Source of the DNA: an uncultured Eubacteriales bacterium
Lineage (GTDB): Bacteria; Bacillota; Clostridia; Oscillospirales; CAG-272
DNA: 7,177 bases
NCBI GenBank assembly: GCA_949878535.1
Contig: CATLAS010000040.1
Coordinates: 1 to 7,177 of the forward strand
Direction of reading: 5' to 3'
A program made the translations under genes and the position numbers. The first letter of the stretch is position 1; each line of letters begins with the position of its first letter. Shown here one piece after another: positions 1 to 6,952 of the stretch. The notes beneath the pieces are model-generated. The model made no database searches. It was given only the letters and a program-made list of their open reading frames with translations, and had not been told where the DNA came from.

Positions 1-446
1 CGGAAGAATGTGTTAACGATGCATATCTTGGTACATGGAATTCAATCCCCGATGAAAGACCCAGCTATTTTTCAGCATTCCTTTGCAGAATTGTTCGAAA
101 CTTATCTCTAAAACGATATGAATATGTACACGCCCAGAAACGGAATCCAGGTGTAGTTACCTCTTTGGAGGAATTGTATGAGTGTATTCCCGGAAGCGAT
201 ACTGCCGATGACGGTTTAGGCCCGGAATATGAGGACAATGTTCTGCGAGATACAATCAATCGCTTTCTTGAGATGCTGCATGAAGATGCGCGCAATATTT
301 TCATACGGCGGTATTGGTTCTTTGATCCGATTAAGGAAATCGCCTGCCGTTACGGTATGAGTGTTAGTAAAGTGGATTCTACACTGGTACGAACTAGAAA
401 AAAATTCAAACAGTTTTTAATAAAAGAAGGCTTTTGCGATGAATAA
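1..446 (+). CDS. ECF-type RNA polymerase sigma factor (5' end outside window)
   Basis: Frame 3 is open from the window edge to TAA 444-446, giving 147 residues. The family is usually about 170-180 residues, so roughly the first 30 are missing. The first part (DAYLGTWNSIP, then FLCRIVRNLSLKRYE) matches sigma-70 region 2, which contacts core polymerase and the -10 element. An acidic linker around codons 65-80 follows. The end (FLEMLHEDARNIFIRRYW, then IKEIACRYGMSVSKVDSTLVRTRKKFKQFL) is a region 4 helix-turn-helix for -35 recognition. An ATG at 165 exists, but starting there would remove region 2, so the true start lies upstream of the window. The protein should redirect RNA polymerase to a small regulon, unknown here. 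It is probably co-transcribed with the A2M gene downstream, since no terminator separates them. The family call is firm; the specific ECF group and the stimulus are not known. Confidence 0.9.
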   Translation, partial: EECVNDAYLGTWNSIPDERPSYFSAFLCRIVRNLSLKRYEYVHAQKRNPGVVTSLEELYECIPGSDTADDGLGPEYEDNVLRDTINRFLEMLHEDARNIFIRRYWFFDPIKEIACRYGMSVSKVDSTLVRTRKKFKQFLIKEGFCDE

Positions 447-501
447 ACCGCCGCTTCATAAATATGAATTTCTTTTGCTGACCAGTGAATGCGACATTTA
501 G
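439..501 (+). CDS. possible 20-codon coupling ORF between sigma factor and A2M genes
   Basis: An ATG at 439 overlaps the last 8 bases of the sigma gene and opens a 20-codon frame (MNKPPLHKYEFLLLTSECDI) ending at TAG 499-501. An AGAAGG at 424-429 lies 9 bases upstream, a usable ribosome binding site. The stop falls just before the ribosome binding site of the A2M gene. It could couple translation of the two larger genes or be the relic of a downstream gene start. It could equally be chance, because it is short and I recognise no family. Confidence 0.25.
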   Translation: MNKPPLHKYEFLLLTSECDI

Positions 502-507
502 AAAGGT

Positions 508-513
508 AAGGTG
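508..513 (+). promoter_or_regulatory. ribosome binding site fixing the A2M gene start
   Basis: AAGGTG lies 7 bases before ATG 521, with another AAAGG at 502-506. The in-frame GTG at 485 has no comparable site, so the start at 521 is preferred. Confidence 0.65.
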
Positions 514-520
514 TTACGGC

Positions 521-3500
521 ATGAAAAAGAAAGATATGGACAGAATGATCAGTCTCATCGACGATGAAAAGCTTGCGGCAAGTGAAACGGTCGGAAAGCG
601 TAAAATTCCGTGGAAGCAAATGACGGCTGTTGCTGCCTGTGCAGTAGTACTCCTATCCTCGGTGTTCGTTTTTGCTAAATTACGTACACCCGCCCCGGAA
701 AAACCAGACAGCCCCGTTATAGAAATTCCGGGCGATTCCCCTGCAGAACTGCGGATTTTAAGCACCAGCGCAACTACATATTATTCCTCCAGTCTGATTG
801 CAAACAATACAGAGTTTATGATCCAAACGGAGAATGGCTCAAAGGAGGAACTGGAAAAGTCTGTATACCTGGATCCCCCGGTGGAATATACAATTGAGGA
901 AATCAGCGAGAATGAATTCCTTCTGACGCCTGAAGAATCGTTTCCGGATAATACTGTTATCCGTTTGGCGCAGATTAAAAACGAAAAAGTAACCGACAGT
1001 TGGGCATATCAGACGAAAAATGATCTAACTGTTTCTGAAACCTATCCTCGGGACGGCGCACTTGCTGTTTCGCCGGAAAGTGTTCTGGAAATTGTGCTGT
1101 CCTATGGAGATGTGGAGAATTTTGACGATTATGTTTCCATTACTCCTGAGATTTCCGGCTCTTGGGCACATATTGGAAAAACATGGCGCTTTACACCGGA
1201 TCAGCCGCTGGAAATGGGCACCAGGTACACCGTCAGTATCCGGGAAGGATATCATAATGAAAGCGTGACAAACACAGTGCCCTCCAGTTTTTCTTTTGAT
1301 GTTTTTGACAATGATAAAAAAAACACCGCTTATGAAATTGATCTGTATAGACCCATACACATAACCCGGGATGAAATTTACACCTTCCGCCCTGGGGAAG
1401 CTGTTTCAATTCCGTTTAATCCGATGAAAGATAGGCATGCACAGATTTCACATATCAGTATGGAGCAGCTGTACAGTGCGAAGGATTTTATTGCAAAACT
1501 GCTGGATGAGAATGCACAGGTGGAGAGTACGTCTTTAGGGGATTTGTCTTTCACTTGGCAGAATCTTTCTCTTTGTGGGGAGGCGGAAGATACTGTAGTA
1601 TTTGATGATACGCTGCCGGAAGGCTACTATATTGCCCGTATTTACGATATGGCGGATCGGGAAAGAAGCATAGCTTTTCTCCAGGTAAACTCCATTTCCG
1701 CCTATGCTTTGGAAACGAGGGAAGAAGCCCTGATCTGGGCTGCAAAGGATGGAGCGCTTGCCGAAGGACTTTCGGTAGCTTATGATGAAAAGACGACTGA
1801 AACGGATAAAAACGGGATTGCCCGGTTTGCTCTTTGCGACGGCAAAGAAATGCGCTATGCGACAGTAGGAATGGAAAATCCTCTGGTAATCGGTTTTTCC
1901 AGCTTTGAAGGGGAATGCTTGAACGGATATATTTATACAGACCGACCGCTGTACCATGAAACGGATCTGATTCAAATCTGGGGTTATGTGCCGCCGGAAA
2001 TGCTCCGGGAGGAAAACGCAGAGTTTACCCTTACATTGGGTGACTGGAGAGATGTGGAACAGGAAATCCCTGTTAAACTGGATGAATTCGGTTGCTTTAC
2101 TGCGACCTATCAGCTTTCAGATCATAAGGAAGATACACTGAGCATATACCTGCGCCGGGACGGTGAATACGTGTGTTGGCACGGTGTTGATATTAAAGAT
2201 TATTCCGGACAGTATTATTCTTATGAGTTTCTTCTGGATAAAAATTATATCCGCAATGGCGAAACGCTGGAGTTTGATGTAAAGGTTACGCATTTGAGCG
2301 GGATGCCGGCGTCCGGCAAGCGGGTATATGCAGACGATCTGACTGCGGTAACAGATGAAAGCGGTATTGCACATTTTTCCATGCTTGTTCAGGAAACAAT
2401 GAATGAATCCTTCAGTGGATTTCAGCCTTTCACACGAATGGGAATCCAAATTCGAAACGGCGAGGGCGCAGAATATAATGATCATATCGATTATGCAGAT
2501 GTGTATGTGTTTTATTCCGACATCATCTTGAAAGATGACATAGAAGATTCTCAGTATACAATCAGTGCCTATAAGCTGAATCTGGACAGCGATATATCTG
2601 TATTGGAACCGACAGGCGGCGGAACTTATCTGGACAGCGACAGTGTGATCGCTTTGCTGGGAACACCGATTGATCAGGCAAAGATTACTGCCCGTATGAT
2701 AGAACGCAGATATGATTGGTATGCAAGAGGTTATCGATACAATGAATATACAAAGGAGCATGAACCGGTATACTATCAGGAGAGTGATCCAAAGGATACT
2801 ATCATTCGGGAATGGACACTAACCGGAGAAAACGGCTTCGCAACGATTGATCTCAACGATGTCTCCATGAAACAGCCGGAGGATTTCACCCGATATGTTT
2901 ATGAGATGCAGCTTTTCATCGAAGACAGCAGTGGTTCTCAGTCGGGGAAAAGAATAATCAGGAATACCGGGTACAAAAGTGCTGTCAGCCACGATGGAAG
3001 AGAGAAGAATCCTAATCCCGGGTACATAAAGCTTGATTTACCTTATTGGGGAAACAGAGAATATTCAGTTGATATGCCGTATATCTGTTACGGATACGAA
3101 TTTTCTTTTGATAACAACGATGATGCTTACGCCGGACGAGATTTTTTCGGTGAGACAGTCTCTGTAACGCTGTATGACAAATACCATGAACAGGTCTCTG
3201 ACGGACTGGTTCTCCGCACGCTGCTGCAAAATGATGTGGTCAGCGCGGAGGTTGTCGATCCGGATGCACTTTCCTTTGCTTATCCCGAAAATCTTGTTCC
3301 CAATGCATATTTAGCGGGCGCATATTTTAAAGACGGCGTTTTTCATAGGATTCCGGCTGAGTTGCTGCTTTGTAACGCGAAGGATAACGCTCTTGACGTA
3401 ACGGTTGCAGCCGACAAGGAAACTTACGCGCCTGGCGAAGAGGTGACGCTGGAGCTTGACGTTCGCGATATCCAAGGCAACGGCGTGGCGGCGGAGATCT

Positions 3501-5374
3501 CTGTAAGCGTGGTGAATGAAGCGGTGCTTGCGCTGAGAGAAAATGATGTTAGAATCTTTGAAAATATTTTTAAACATATCGAATACAAGAAATATTTCTT
3601 CTCAACCTATCAGGATCGTACATTGTCCAGAAATCAGGGCGGTTGGGGAGATGGAGGTGCAGATACATTTCGCAGCAATTTTGGTGATACAGCTTACTTC
3701 AAAGCGGTAGTCACCGATGAAAACGGTCATGCTGCAGTGACCTTTAAATTGCCGGATACGGTTACCTCTTATCGGGTGACAGCGCAGGCTGTGAGTCACG
3801 GCGTAAAAGTTGGCGCCGACGTCTCGTCCGTTTGTGTGCAGCAGGACTATTTCATCCAGCATACTGAGCCGATGAATGTAAAGACAACAGATGATCTGGT
3901 GGTAGGCGCGTGCGCCATCGGTGGAGAAGACATTTCTGACTTCACCTTTACACTCAAGGAAACAGGTGCAGAGGTGACAACTTCTGCGGCAGACGCGCAC
4001 ATAGCATACGCCAATTTTGGAAAACTGCCGCTGGGAACTTACACGGTACAAATCCGTGCAGAAAACGGAGAAAAGCAGGATGGTGTGGAATACACAGTGG
4101 AGATTATTTCCACAGCATTGAACGTTCAAACCAAAACAAAAACGAAGGTGGAAGATGGAGAGACGATTTATCCTGCAAAAAATCCTGTGATTATAGAATT
4201 TTGCAACTCGGATATGACCCGGTATCAAGGCTATCTGGATTACTTAATGCTCGAATGGAATGGGCGCCTGGATACACAGATTGTCAGCCGGGAAGCACGT
4301 CTTCTGCAAAATCAGTACCGGGACGAATATAATTATGTTCCTTATTATGACCTGGGAAACTATTTTGTGCATGAGGAGTTCAGCGACACATATCTGCTTG
4401 CTCCCCTGCCGTCGGCGGAACCGGACGTGGTATTCACAGCGCTGGCAGTGTATTATACAGAAATAGGAGGAAAGGGAACCGGCGGGTGGGAATATGCTGC
4501 CACACGTGGAGAGGATCCTTATAAAACAGCGTTGCTTCAGGCAGCCAACCGCAACGCTGTTCTGGTAGATTTGCAGTATCTGGCGTCTCATGCCGAAACG
4601 GACCAGGAGAAACTTTTGATTTCCTTGGCATATGCGTTCTTAGGAGACTATAGAAACGCTGCTGCAAATTATGTGCAAACAAAGGATGAAGATGCTATGA
4701 GCTTGCAAGCGATGGTCGCGACCTTTATTGATCGGGAAAATGCTGCGGCGCTACTGGATGCGCAGATTGCAGCCAATCCCTCTGATTTGTATCTCCGGTT
4801 TGCTGTGCTCTCCTATCTGAAAAACAATACGGAACTGCTGGACACAGAAGAAAGCGTTACGGTTTCCGGAGAGAATTTGCAGGAAACTGTGACAGTAAAC
4901 GGACTGGAAGTGAAGCGAATCGTGGTCAATGCGGACGATTTGTCTGGTATCACATTTACGTCCTCCAGTGAAAATATGGATGTGACCTATTATTATGATA
5001 CCTCTGTTGACAAGCTGAACGGTGATAATGTGAAGCAGGCAATCACAGCATCGCTTTCGGGAGATTTGCACATGAACGGTCAGGTTTTTTTGGAAATTGA
5101 TCTTTCCGGTGTTCCAAAGGAAGCCGGATACGGGCGTTTCACAGTAGCACTGCCCAATAATTTGCGCATGACGTCCGTAAGCTACACAAGGGAATATTCT
5201 GTGGTCAGCAAGCTGGATCATCTGGTAATCTATCTTGGAAAAGACAGACCGGCAAAAATCAGCATTCCCCTTAGCGTTATCTGTGAAGGGTCATATGAAT
5301 TTGAACCGATTGTATATCATTTGGACGAAACGTATTATATTTCACCAGCCTTCACCTATCAGGTGTCGGAATAA
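521..5374 (+). CDS. membrane-anchored alpha-2-macroglobulin family protein with anti-sigma-like N-terminal stub
   Basis: This 1,617-residue protein is in the usual size range of bacterial A2Ms (about 1,500-1,700). Order of parts: charged cytoplasmic stub 1-33; transmembrane helix about 34-53 (MTAVAACAVVLLSSVFVFA); Pro-rich linker 56-75; two bacterial Ig-like (Big_5-type) domains about 74-166 and 168-262; an MG1-like region to about 460; MG2 with YTDRPLY (TDRP at 473-476); further MG domains including DKETYAPGEE at 965-974; a bait-like stretch 1006-1039 with Gly-rich GGWGDGG at 1040-1046; the A2M domain from GDTAYF (1055-1060) through LPDTVTSYRVTAQ (1077-1089); a helical thioester-domain-like region about 1220-1430; and a C-terminal beta region. 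No CxEQ thioester motif is present; the likely equivalent site reads NGRLDTQ (1247-1253). There is no lipobox. Predicted topology is N-inside with a large external part. A2Ms trap or sense proteases. Following an ECF sigma gene, this one may control that sigma factor, which is inference. The start is set by the AAGGTG site. Confidence 0.9.
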   Translation: MKKKDMDRMISLIDDEKLAASETVGKRKIPWKQMTAVAACAVVLLSSVFVFAKLRTPAPEKPDSPVIEIPGDSPAELRILSTSATTYYSSSLIANNTEFMIQTENGSKEELEKSVYLDPPVEYTIEEISENEFLLTPEESFPDNTVIRLAQIKNEKVTDSWAYQTKNDLTVSETYPRDGALAVSPESVLEIVLSYGDVENFDDYVSITPEISGSWAHIGKTWRFTPDQPLEMGTRYTVSIREGYHNESVTNTVPSSFSFDVFDNDKKNTAYEIDLYRPIHITRDEIYTFRPGEAVSIPFNPMKDRHAQISHISMEQLYSAKDFIAKLLDENAQVESTSLGDLSFTWQNLSLCGEAEDTVVFDDTLPEGYYIARIYDMADRERSIAFLQVNSISAYALETREEALIWAAKDGALAEGLSVAYDEKTTETDKNGIARFALCDGKEMRYATVGMENPLVIGFSSFEGECLNGYIYTDRPLYHETDLIQIWGYVPPEMLREENAEFTLTLGDWRDVEQEIPVKLDEFGCFTATYQLSDHKEDTLSIYLRRDGEYVCWHGVDIKDYSGQYYSYEFLLDKNYIRNGETLEFDVKVTHLSGMPASGKRVYADDLTAVTDESGIAHFSMLVQETMNESFSGFQPFTRMGIQIRNGEGAEYNDHIDYADVYVFYSDIILKDDIEDSQYTISAYKLNLDSDISVLEPTGGGTYLDSDSVIALLGTPIDQAKITARMIERRYDWYARGYRYNEYTKEHEPVYYQESDPKDTIIREWTLTGENGFATIDLNDVSMKQPEDFTRYVYEMQLFIEDSSGSQSGKRIIRNTGYKSAVSHDGREKNPNPGYIKLDLPYWGNREYSVDMPYICYGYEFSFDNNDDAYAGRDFFGETVSVTLYDKYHEQVSDGLVLRTLLQNDVVSAEVVDPDALSFAYPENLVPNAYLAGAYFKDGVFHRIPAELLLCNAKDNALDVTVAADKETYAPGEEVTLELDVRDIQGNGVAAEISVSVVNEAVLALRENDVRIFENIFKHIEYKKYFFSTYQDRTLSRNQGGWGDGGADTFRSNFGDTAYFKAVVTDENGHAAVTFKLPDTVTSYRVTAQAVSHGVKVGADVSSVCVQQDYFIQHTEPMNVKTTDDLVVGACAIGGEDISDFTFTLKETGAEVTTSAADAHIAYANFGKLPLGTYTVQIRAENGEKQDGVEYTVEIISTALNVQTKTKTKVEDGETIYPAKNPVIIEFCNSDMTRYQGYLDYLMLEWNGRLDTQIVSREARLLQNQYRDEYNYVPYYDLGNYFVHEEFSDTYLLAPLPSAEPDVVFTALAVYYTEIGGKGTGGWEYAATRGEDPYKTALLQAANRNAVLVDLQYLASHAETDQEKLLISLAYAFLGDYRNAAANYVQTKDEDAMSLQAMVATFIDRENAAALLDAQIAANPSDLYLRFAVLSYLKNNTELLDTEESVTVSGENLQETVTVNGLEVKRIVVNADDLSGITFTSSSENMDVTYYYDTSVDKLNGDNVKQAITASLSGDLHMNGQVFLEIDLSGVPKEAGYGRFTVALPNNLRMTSVSYTREYSVVSKLDHLVIYLGKDRPAKISIPLSVICEGSYEFEPIVYHLDETYYISPAFTYQVSE

Positions 5375-5386
5375 AGGAGTGCGTGC

Positions 5387-5427
5387 AAACATGAAGCAGA
5401 GAAGCATCCTCTGCTTCATGTTTTTTT
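5387..5427 (+). terminator. intrinsic terminator of the sigma/A2M operon
   Basis: A perfect 15-bp inverted repeat (arms 5387-5401 and 5409-5423, AAACATGAAGCAGAG and its complement) with a 7-base loop runs into seven T residues at 5421-5427. It begins 12 bases after the A2M stop codon, so it ends that operon. The A-rich base of the left arm is weaker in the reverse direction, giving at most a partial bidirectional terminator. Confidence 0.92.
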
Positions 5428-5645
5428 GTAGAGGAAGTTACCTTAAAGGCAGATCGGCAAATAAACGAAATGTTCTTTTGTATAAAGAGAGGTGATACCA
5501 CGGAACACTCAATAAAAAAGGCTCTCCCCAAAAAGCGCACTTGCGATAGCATTACATCAAGTTTACTCGTTCCCACAGAAAAGGGAACACCCGCAATAAT
5601 ATCAATTTAATTAGGTAAAAGGGCATGTCGCGTACATATAGAAAC

Positions 5646-5694
5646 AAAGGCCCTCTTGTGGAAAGGGGGCTCCTGCAGAGTGGGTGGAGGATTG
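5646..5694 (-). repeat. intergenic hairpin repeat, copy A (reverse orientation)
   Basis: Read on the minus strand this begins CAATCCTCCACCC and ends with a CCCCCTTTCCACAAGAGGGCCTT-like end, the same layout as copy B at 5742-5794. It faces copy B head to head across a 47-base AT-rich centre. The sequence has drifted from copy B, mostly in the middle, where B has a clean hairpin. Confidence 0.6.
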
Positions 5695-5741
5695 TAATAC
5701 TATCATTTAAAGAAATTATATATCAGACAGTGTTACTACAA

Positions 5742-5794
5742 CAATCCCTCCGTCACAGCAAGCTGTGACACCTCCCTTTACACAAGGGAGGCTT
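5742..5794 (+). repeat. intergenic hairpin repeat, copy B (best preserved)
   Basis: It starts CAATCCCTCC and ends AAGGGAGGCTT. It contains two perfect hairpins: GTCACAGC (5752-5759) with GCTGTGAC (5762-5769), and CCTCCCTT (5771-5778) with AAGGGAGG (5784-5791, 5-base loop). From memory, repeats with these ends are spread between genes in gut Clostridia such as Faecalibacterium relatives; I could not search for this. With copy A it forms an inverted pair of about 149 bases, resembling a non-coding MITE. Confidence 0.7.
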
Positions 5795-5810
5795 AGTGCA
5801 AGAGAAAGGG

Positions 5811-5884
5811 CAATCCCTCCATCCCGCCTACGACGATCCACCTCCCTTATGAGAATTTGCTTCGCGGCTCCATAGGGAGGCTTT
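5811..5884 (+). repeat. intergenic hairpin repeat, copy C (variant)
   Basis: It has the same start (CAATCCCTCC, 5811-5820) and end (AGGGAGGCTT) as copy B and begins 17 bases after it. The first hairpin is lost or replaced by a diverged segment. The terminal CCTCCCT/AGGGAGG stem (5841-5847 with 5874-5880) encloses a longer loop, which can partly pair through ATGAG with CTCCAT. It is a divergent member of the same family. Confidence 0.6.
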
Positions 5885-5994
5885 TAGTCATGACGGAAAT
5901 CTGCGGTATTCCCTTTGAGTCATGCAGTGCATTCTTATATCCTTATAAGGAAAGTTTTTTCGTTTTTACAAAAAGAAGAAATTATCTATTGCTG

Positions 5995-6023
5995 TTGCAA
6001 TATATCCGGGATTATGGTACAAT
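5995..6023 (+). promoter_or_regulatory. housekeeping-type promoter for nfnAB, extended -10
   Basis: TTGCAA (5995-6000) and TACAAT (6018-6023) are separated by exactly 17 bases. TG at 6015-6016, one base before the -10 box, makes it an extended -10 promoter. The -35 matches 4 of 6 consensus bases and the -10 matches 5 of 6. Transcription would start near 6030, leaving a leader of about 79 bases before nfnA. Confidence 0.75.
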
Positions 6024-6096
6024 ATTAAGGAATGAATGCAGGAAATACACTGCAATCTGTCATATCTTGTAAAATGATATTCCCTTTGCGGATGCG

Positions 6097-6103
6097 AAAG
6101 GAA
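6097..6103 (+). promoter_or_regulatory. ribosome binding site of nfnA
   Basis: AAAGGAA ends 5 bases before ATG 6109. An upstream TTCC...TTT segment (about 6080-6088) could pair imperfectly with it, but the stem needs bulges and is weak support for regulation. Confidence 0.7.
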
Positions 6104-6108
6104 CCGAT

Positions 6109-6951
6109 ATGTATAAAATAGTTTATAAAAAGAATTTAAACGCTGCTGTCACGATGATGGATATCAACGCGCCTCTGGTTGCAAGAAAAGCGCAGCCGGG
6201 ACAGTTTATTATTTTGCGTGTGGATGAGAATGGTGAACGTATCCCTTTAACAATCGCCGGATATGATCGTGATGGTGGCACTGTGCGGATTATCTTTCAG
6301 GTTGTTGGATCTACTACAGCAAAGCTGAATCAGAAAAGCGAAGGGGAATCCATTGCTGATTTTGTTGGCCCTTTGGGGAAGCCTACACATACCGAAGGAC
6401 TCAAAAAAGTTTGTATTGTCGGCGGTGGTGTGGGATGCGCAATTGCACTTCCAGTAGCGCAGAAGCTTCACGCTATGGGCTGTGAGGTGCATGCAATTAT
6501 CGGATTCCGGAATAAGGATCTCTTAATTTTAGAGGACGAATTTAGAGCTGCTTCCGATCAACTTACGATAATGACAGACGATGGATCTTATGGAAAGCAA
6601 GGCGTTGTAACCGTTCCGCTCAAAGAAGCAATTGAAGCGGGAGAAAACTACGATCAGGTCATTGCCATCGGTCCGCTGATTATGATGAAATTTGTTGTGG
6701 CTACTACCAAACCGTTTGGTGTGAAAACCATTGTGTCTATGAATCCGATTATGATTGATGGTACCGGTATGTGCGGCGGCTGCCGCCTTACAGTTGGCGG
6801 TGAAACAAAATTTGCCTGTGTAGACGGGCCGGATTTTGACGGATTTGCTGTAGACTTTGATGAAGCGATGCAGCGCGGCGCAATCTATCGGGATTTTGAA
6901 AAGCACGCTTACGAAAAAACATGCAATTTATTTTCAAAGGAGGTTGAGTAA
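6109..6951 (+). CDS. nfnA: NADH-dependent ferredoxin:NADP+ oxidoreductase subunit A (NfnA)
   Basis: This 280-residue protein belongs to the ferredoxin reductase/PyrK-like family. It is the small subunit of the cytoplasmic electron-bifurcating NfnAB complex, which couples NADH and reduced ferredoxin oxidation to NADP+ reduction, reversibly. Visible features in order: an N-terminal FAD-binding barrel with RIPLT (44-48); a nucleotide-binding fold with GGGVG (105-109); and a C-terminal [2Fe-2S] site DGTGMCGGC (217-225) plus C237 in FACVDGP. In PyrK the first of these positions is Cys; here it is Asp217, as reported for NfnA, and this together with the gene next door favours NfnA over a dihydroorotate dehydrogenase electron-transfer subunit. 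No pyrD is seen nearby. It has its own promoter and is followed after one base by nfnB, so the two form an operon. The length is normal and nothing appears broken. Such proteins are often annotated as sulfide/dihydroorotate dehydrogenase-like FAD/NAD-binding proteins. Confidence 0.92.
   Translation: MYKIVYKKNLNAAVTMMDINAPLVARKAQPGQFIILRVDENGERIPLTIAGYDRDGGTVRIIFQVVGSTTAKLNQKSEGESIADFVGPLGKPTHTEGLKKVCIVGGGVGCAIALPVAQKLHAMGCEVHAIIGFRNKDLLILEDEFRAASDQLTIMTDDGSYGKQGVVTVPLKEAIEAGENYDQVIAIGPLIMMKFVVATTKPFGVKTIVSMNPIMIDGTGMCGGCRLTVGGETKFACVDGPDFDGFAVDFDEAMQRGAIYRDFEKHAYEKTCNLFSKEVE
6936..6943 (+). promoter_or_regulatory. ribosome binding site that selects the TTG start of nfnB
   Basis: AAAGGAGG, a near-perfect anti-16S match, lies inside the end of nfnA and 9 bases before TTG 6953. 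The first in-frame ATG (6965) is 21 bases away, too far for this site, so the rare TTG is the better start. Confidence 0.8.
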
Positions 6952-6952
6952 T

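Larger units (their letters stand above)
5428..6108. other. long intergenic region without a credible gene
   Basis: About 680 bases lie between the A2M terminator and nfnA. Short open frames here show no recognisable protein, and one starts inside a repeat and runs through the nfnA promoter. From left to right the stretch holds a T-box-like sequence near 5489-5503, a small hairpin GTTCCC/GGGAAC (5569-5574 with 5583-5588) without a T run, three hairpin repeats between 5646 and 5884, a 12-base palindrome at 5940-5951, and the nfnA promoter and 5' leader. Confidence 0.8.

Noticed and set aside
165..446. Sigma factor gene starting at ATG 165
   Set aside because: The frame is open to the window edge and the upstream codons encode typical sigma region 2, so the gene starts outside the window.
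485..520. GTG 485 as start of the A2M gene
   Set aside because: There is no ribosome binding site before it, while ATG 521 has AAGGTG at good spacing and gives a normal N-terminus.
2117..2761. Long minus-strand frame (214 codons) opposite the A2M gene, and similar ones at 3602-4228 and 4751-5221
   Set aside because: They are shadows of the strongly supported plus-strand gene, with Cys/His/Ile-rich low-quality translations and no ribosome binding evidence.
5391..5495. Small ORF MKQRSILCFMFF... with AAAGGAG upstream
   Set aside because: Its first codons lie in the perfect terminator hairpin, so the peptide is explained by the hairpin, and no family is recognisable.
5646..5884. CRISPR array from the repeated CCTCCCT units
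   Set aside because: The units are in mixed orientation, diverged and not separated by equal-length spacers, and no cas genes are present.
5857..6072. 71-codon plus-strand ORF before nfnA
   Set aside because: It starts inside repeat copy C and runs through the nfnA promoter; the protein shows no recognisable features.
6109..6951. PyrK, electron-transfer subunit of dihydroorotate dehydrogenase B
   Set aside because: Asp replaces the first cluster Cys and the next gene is nfnB, not pyrD.
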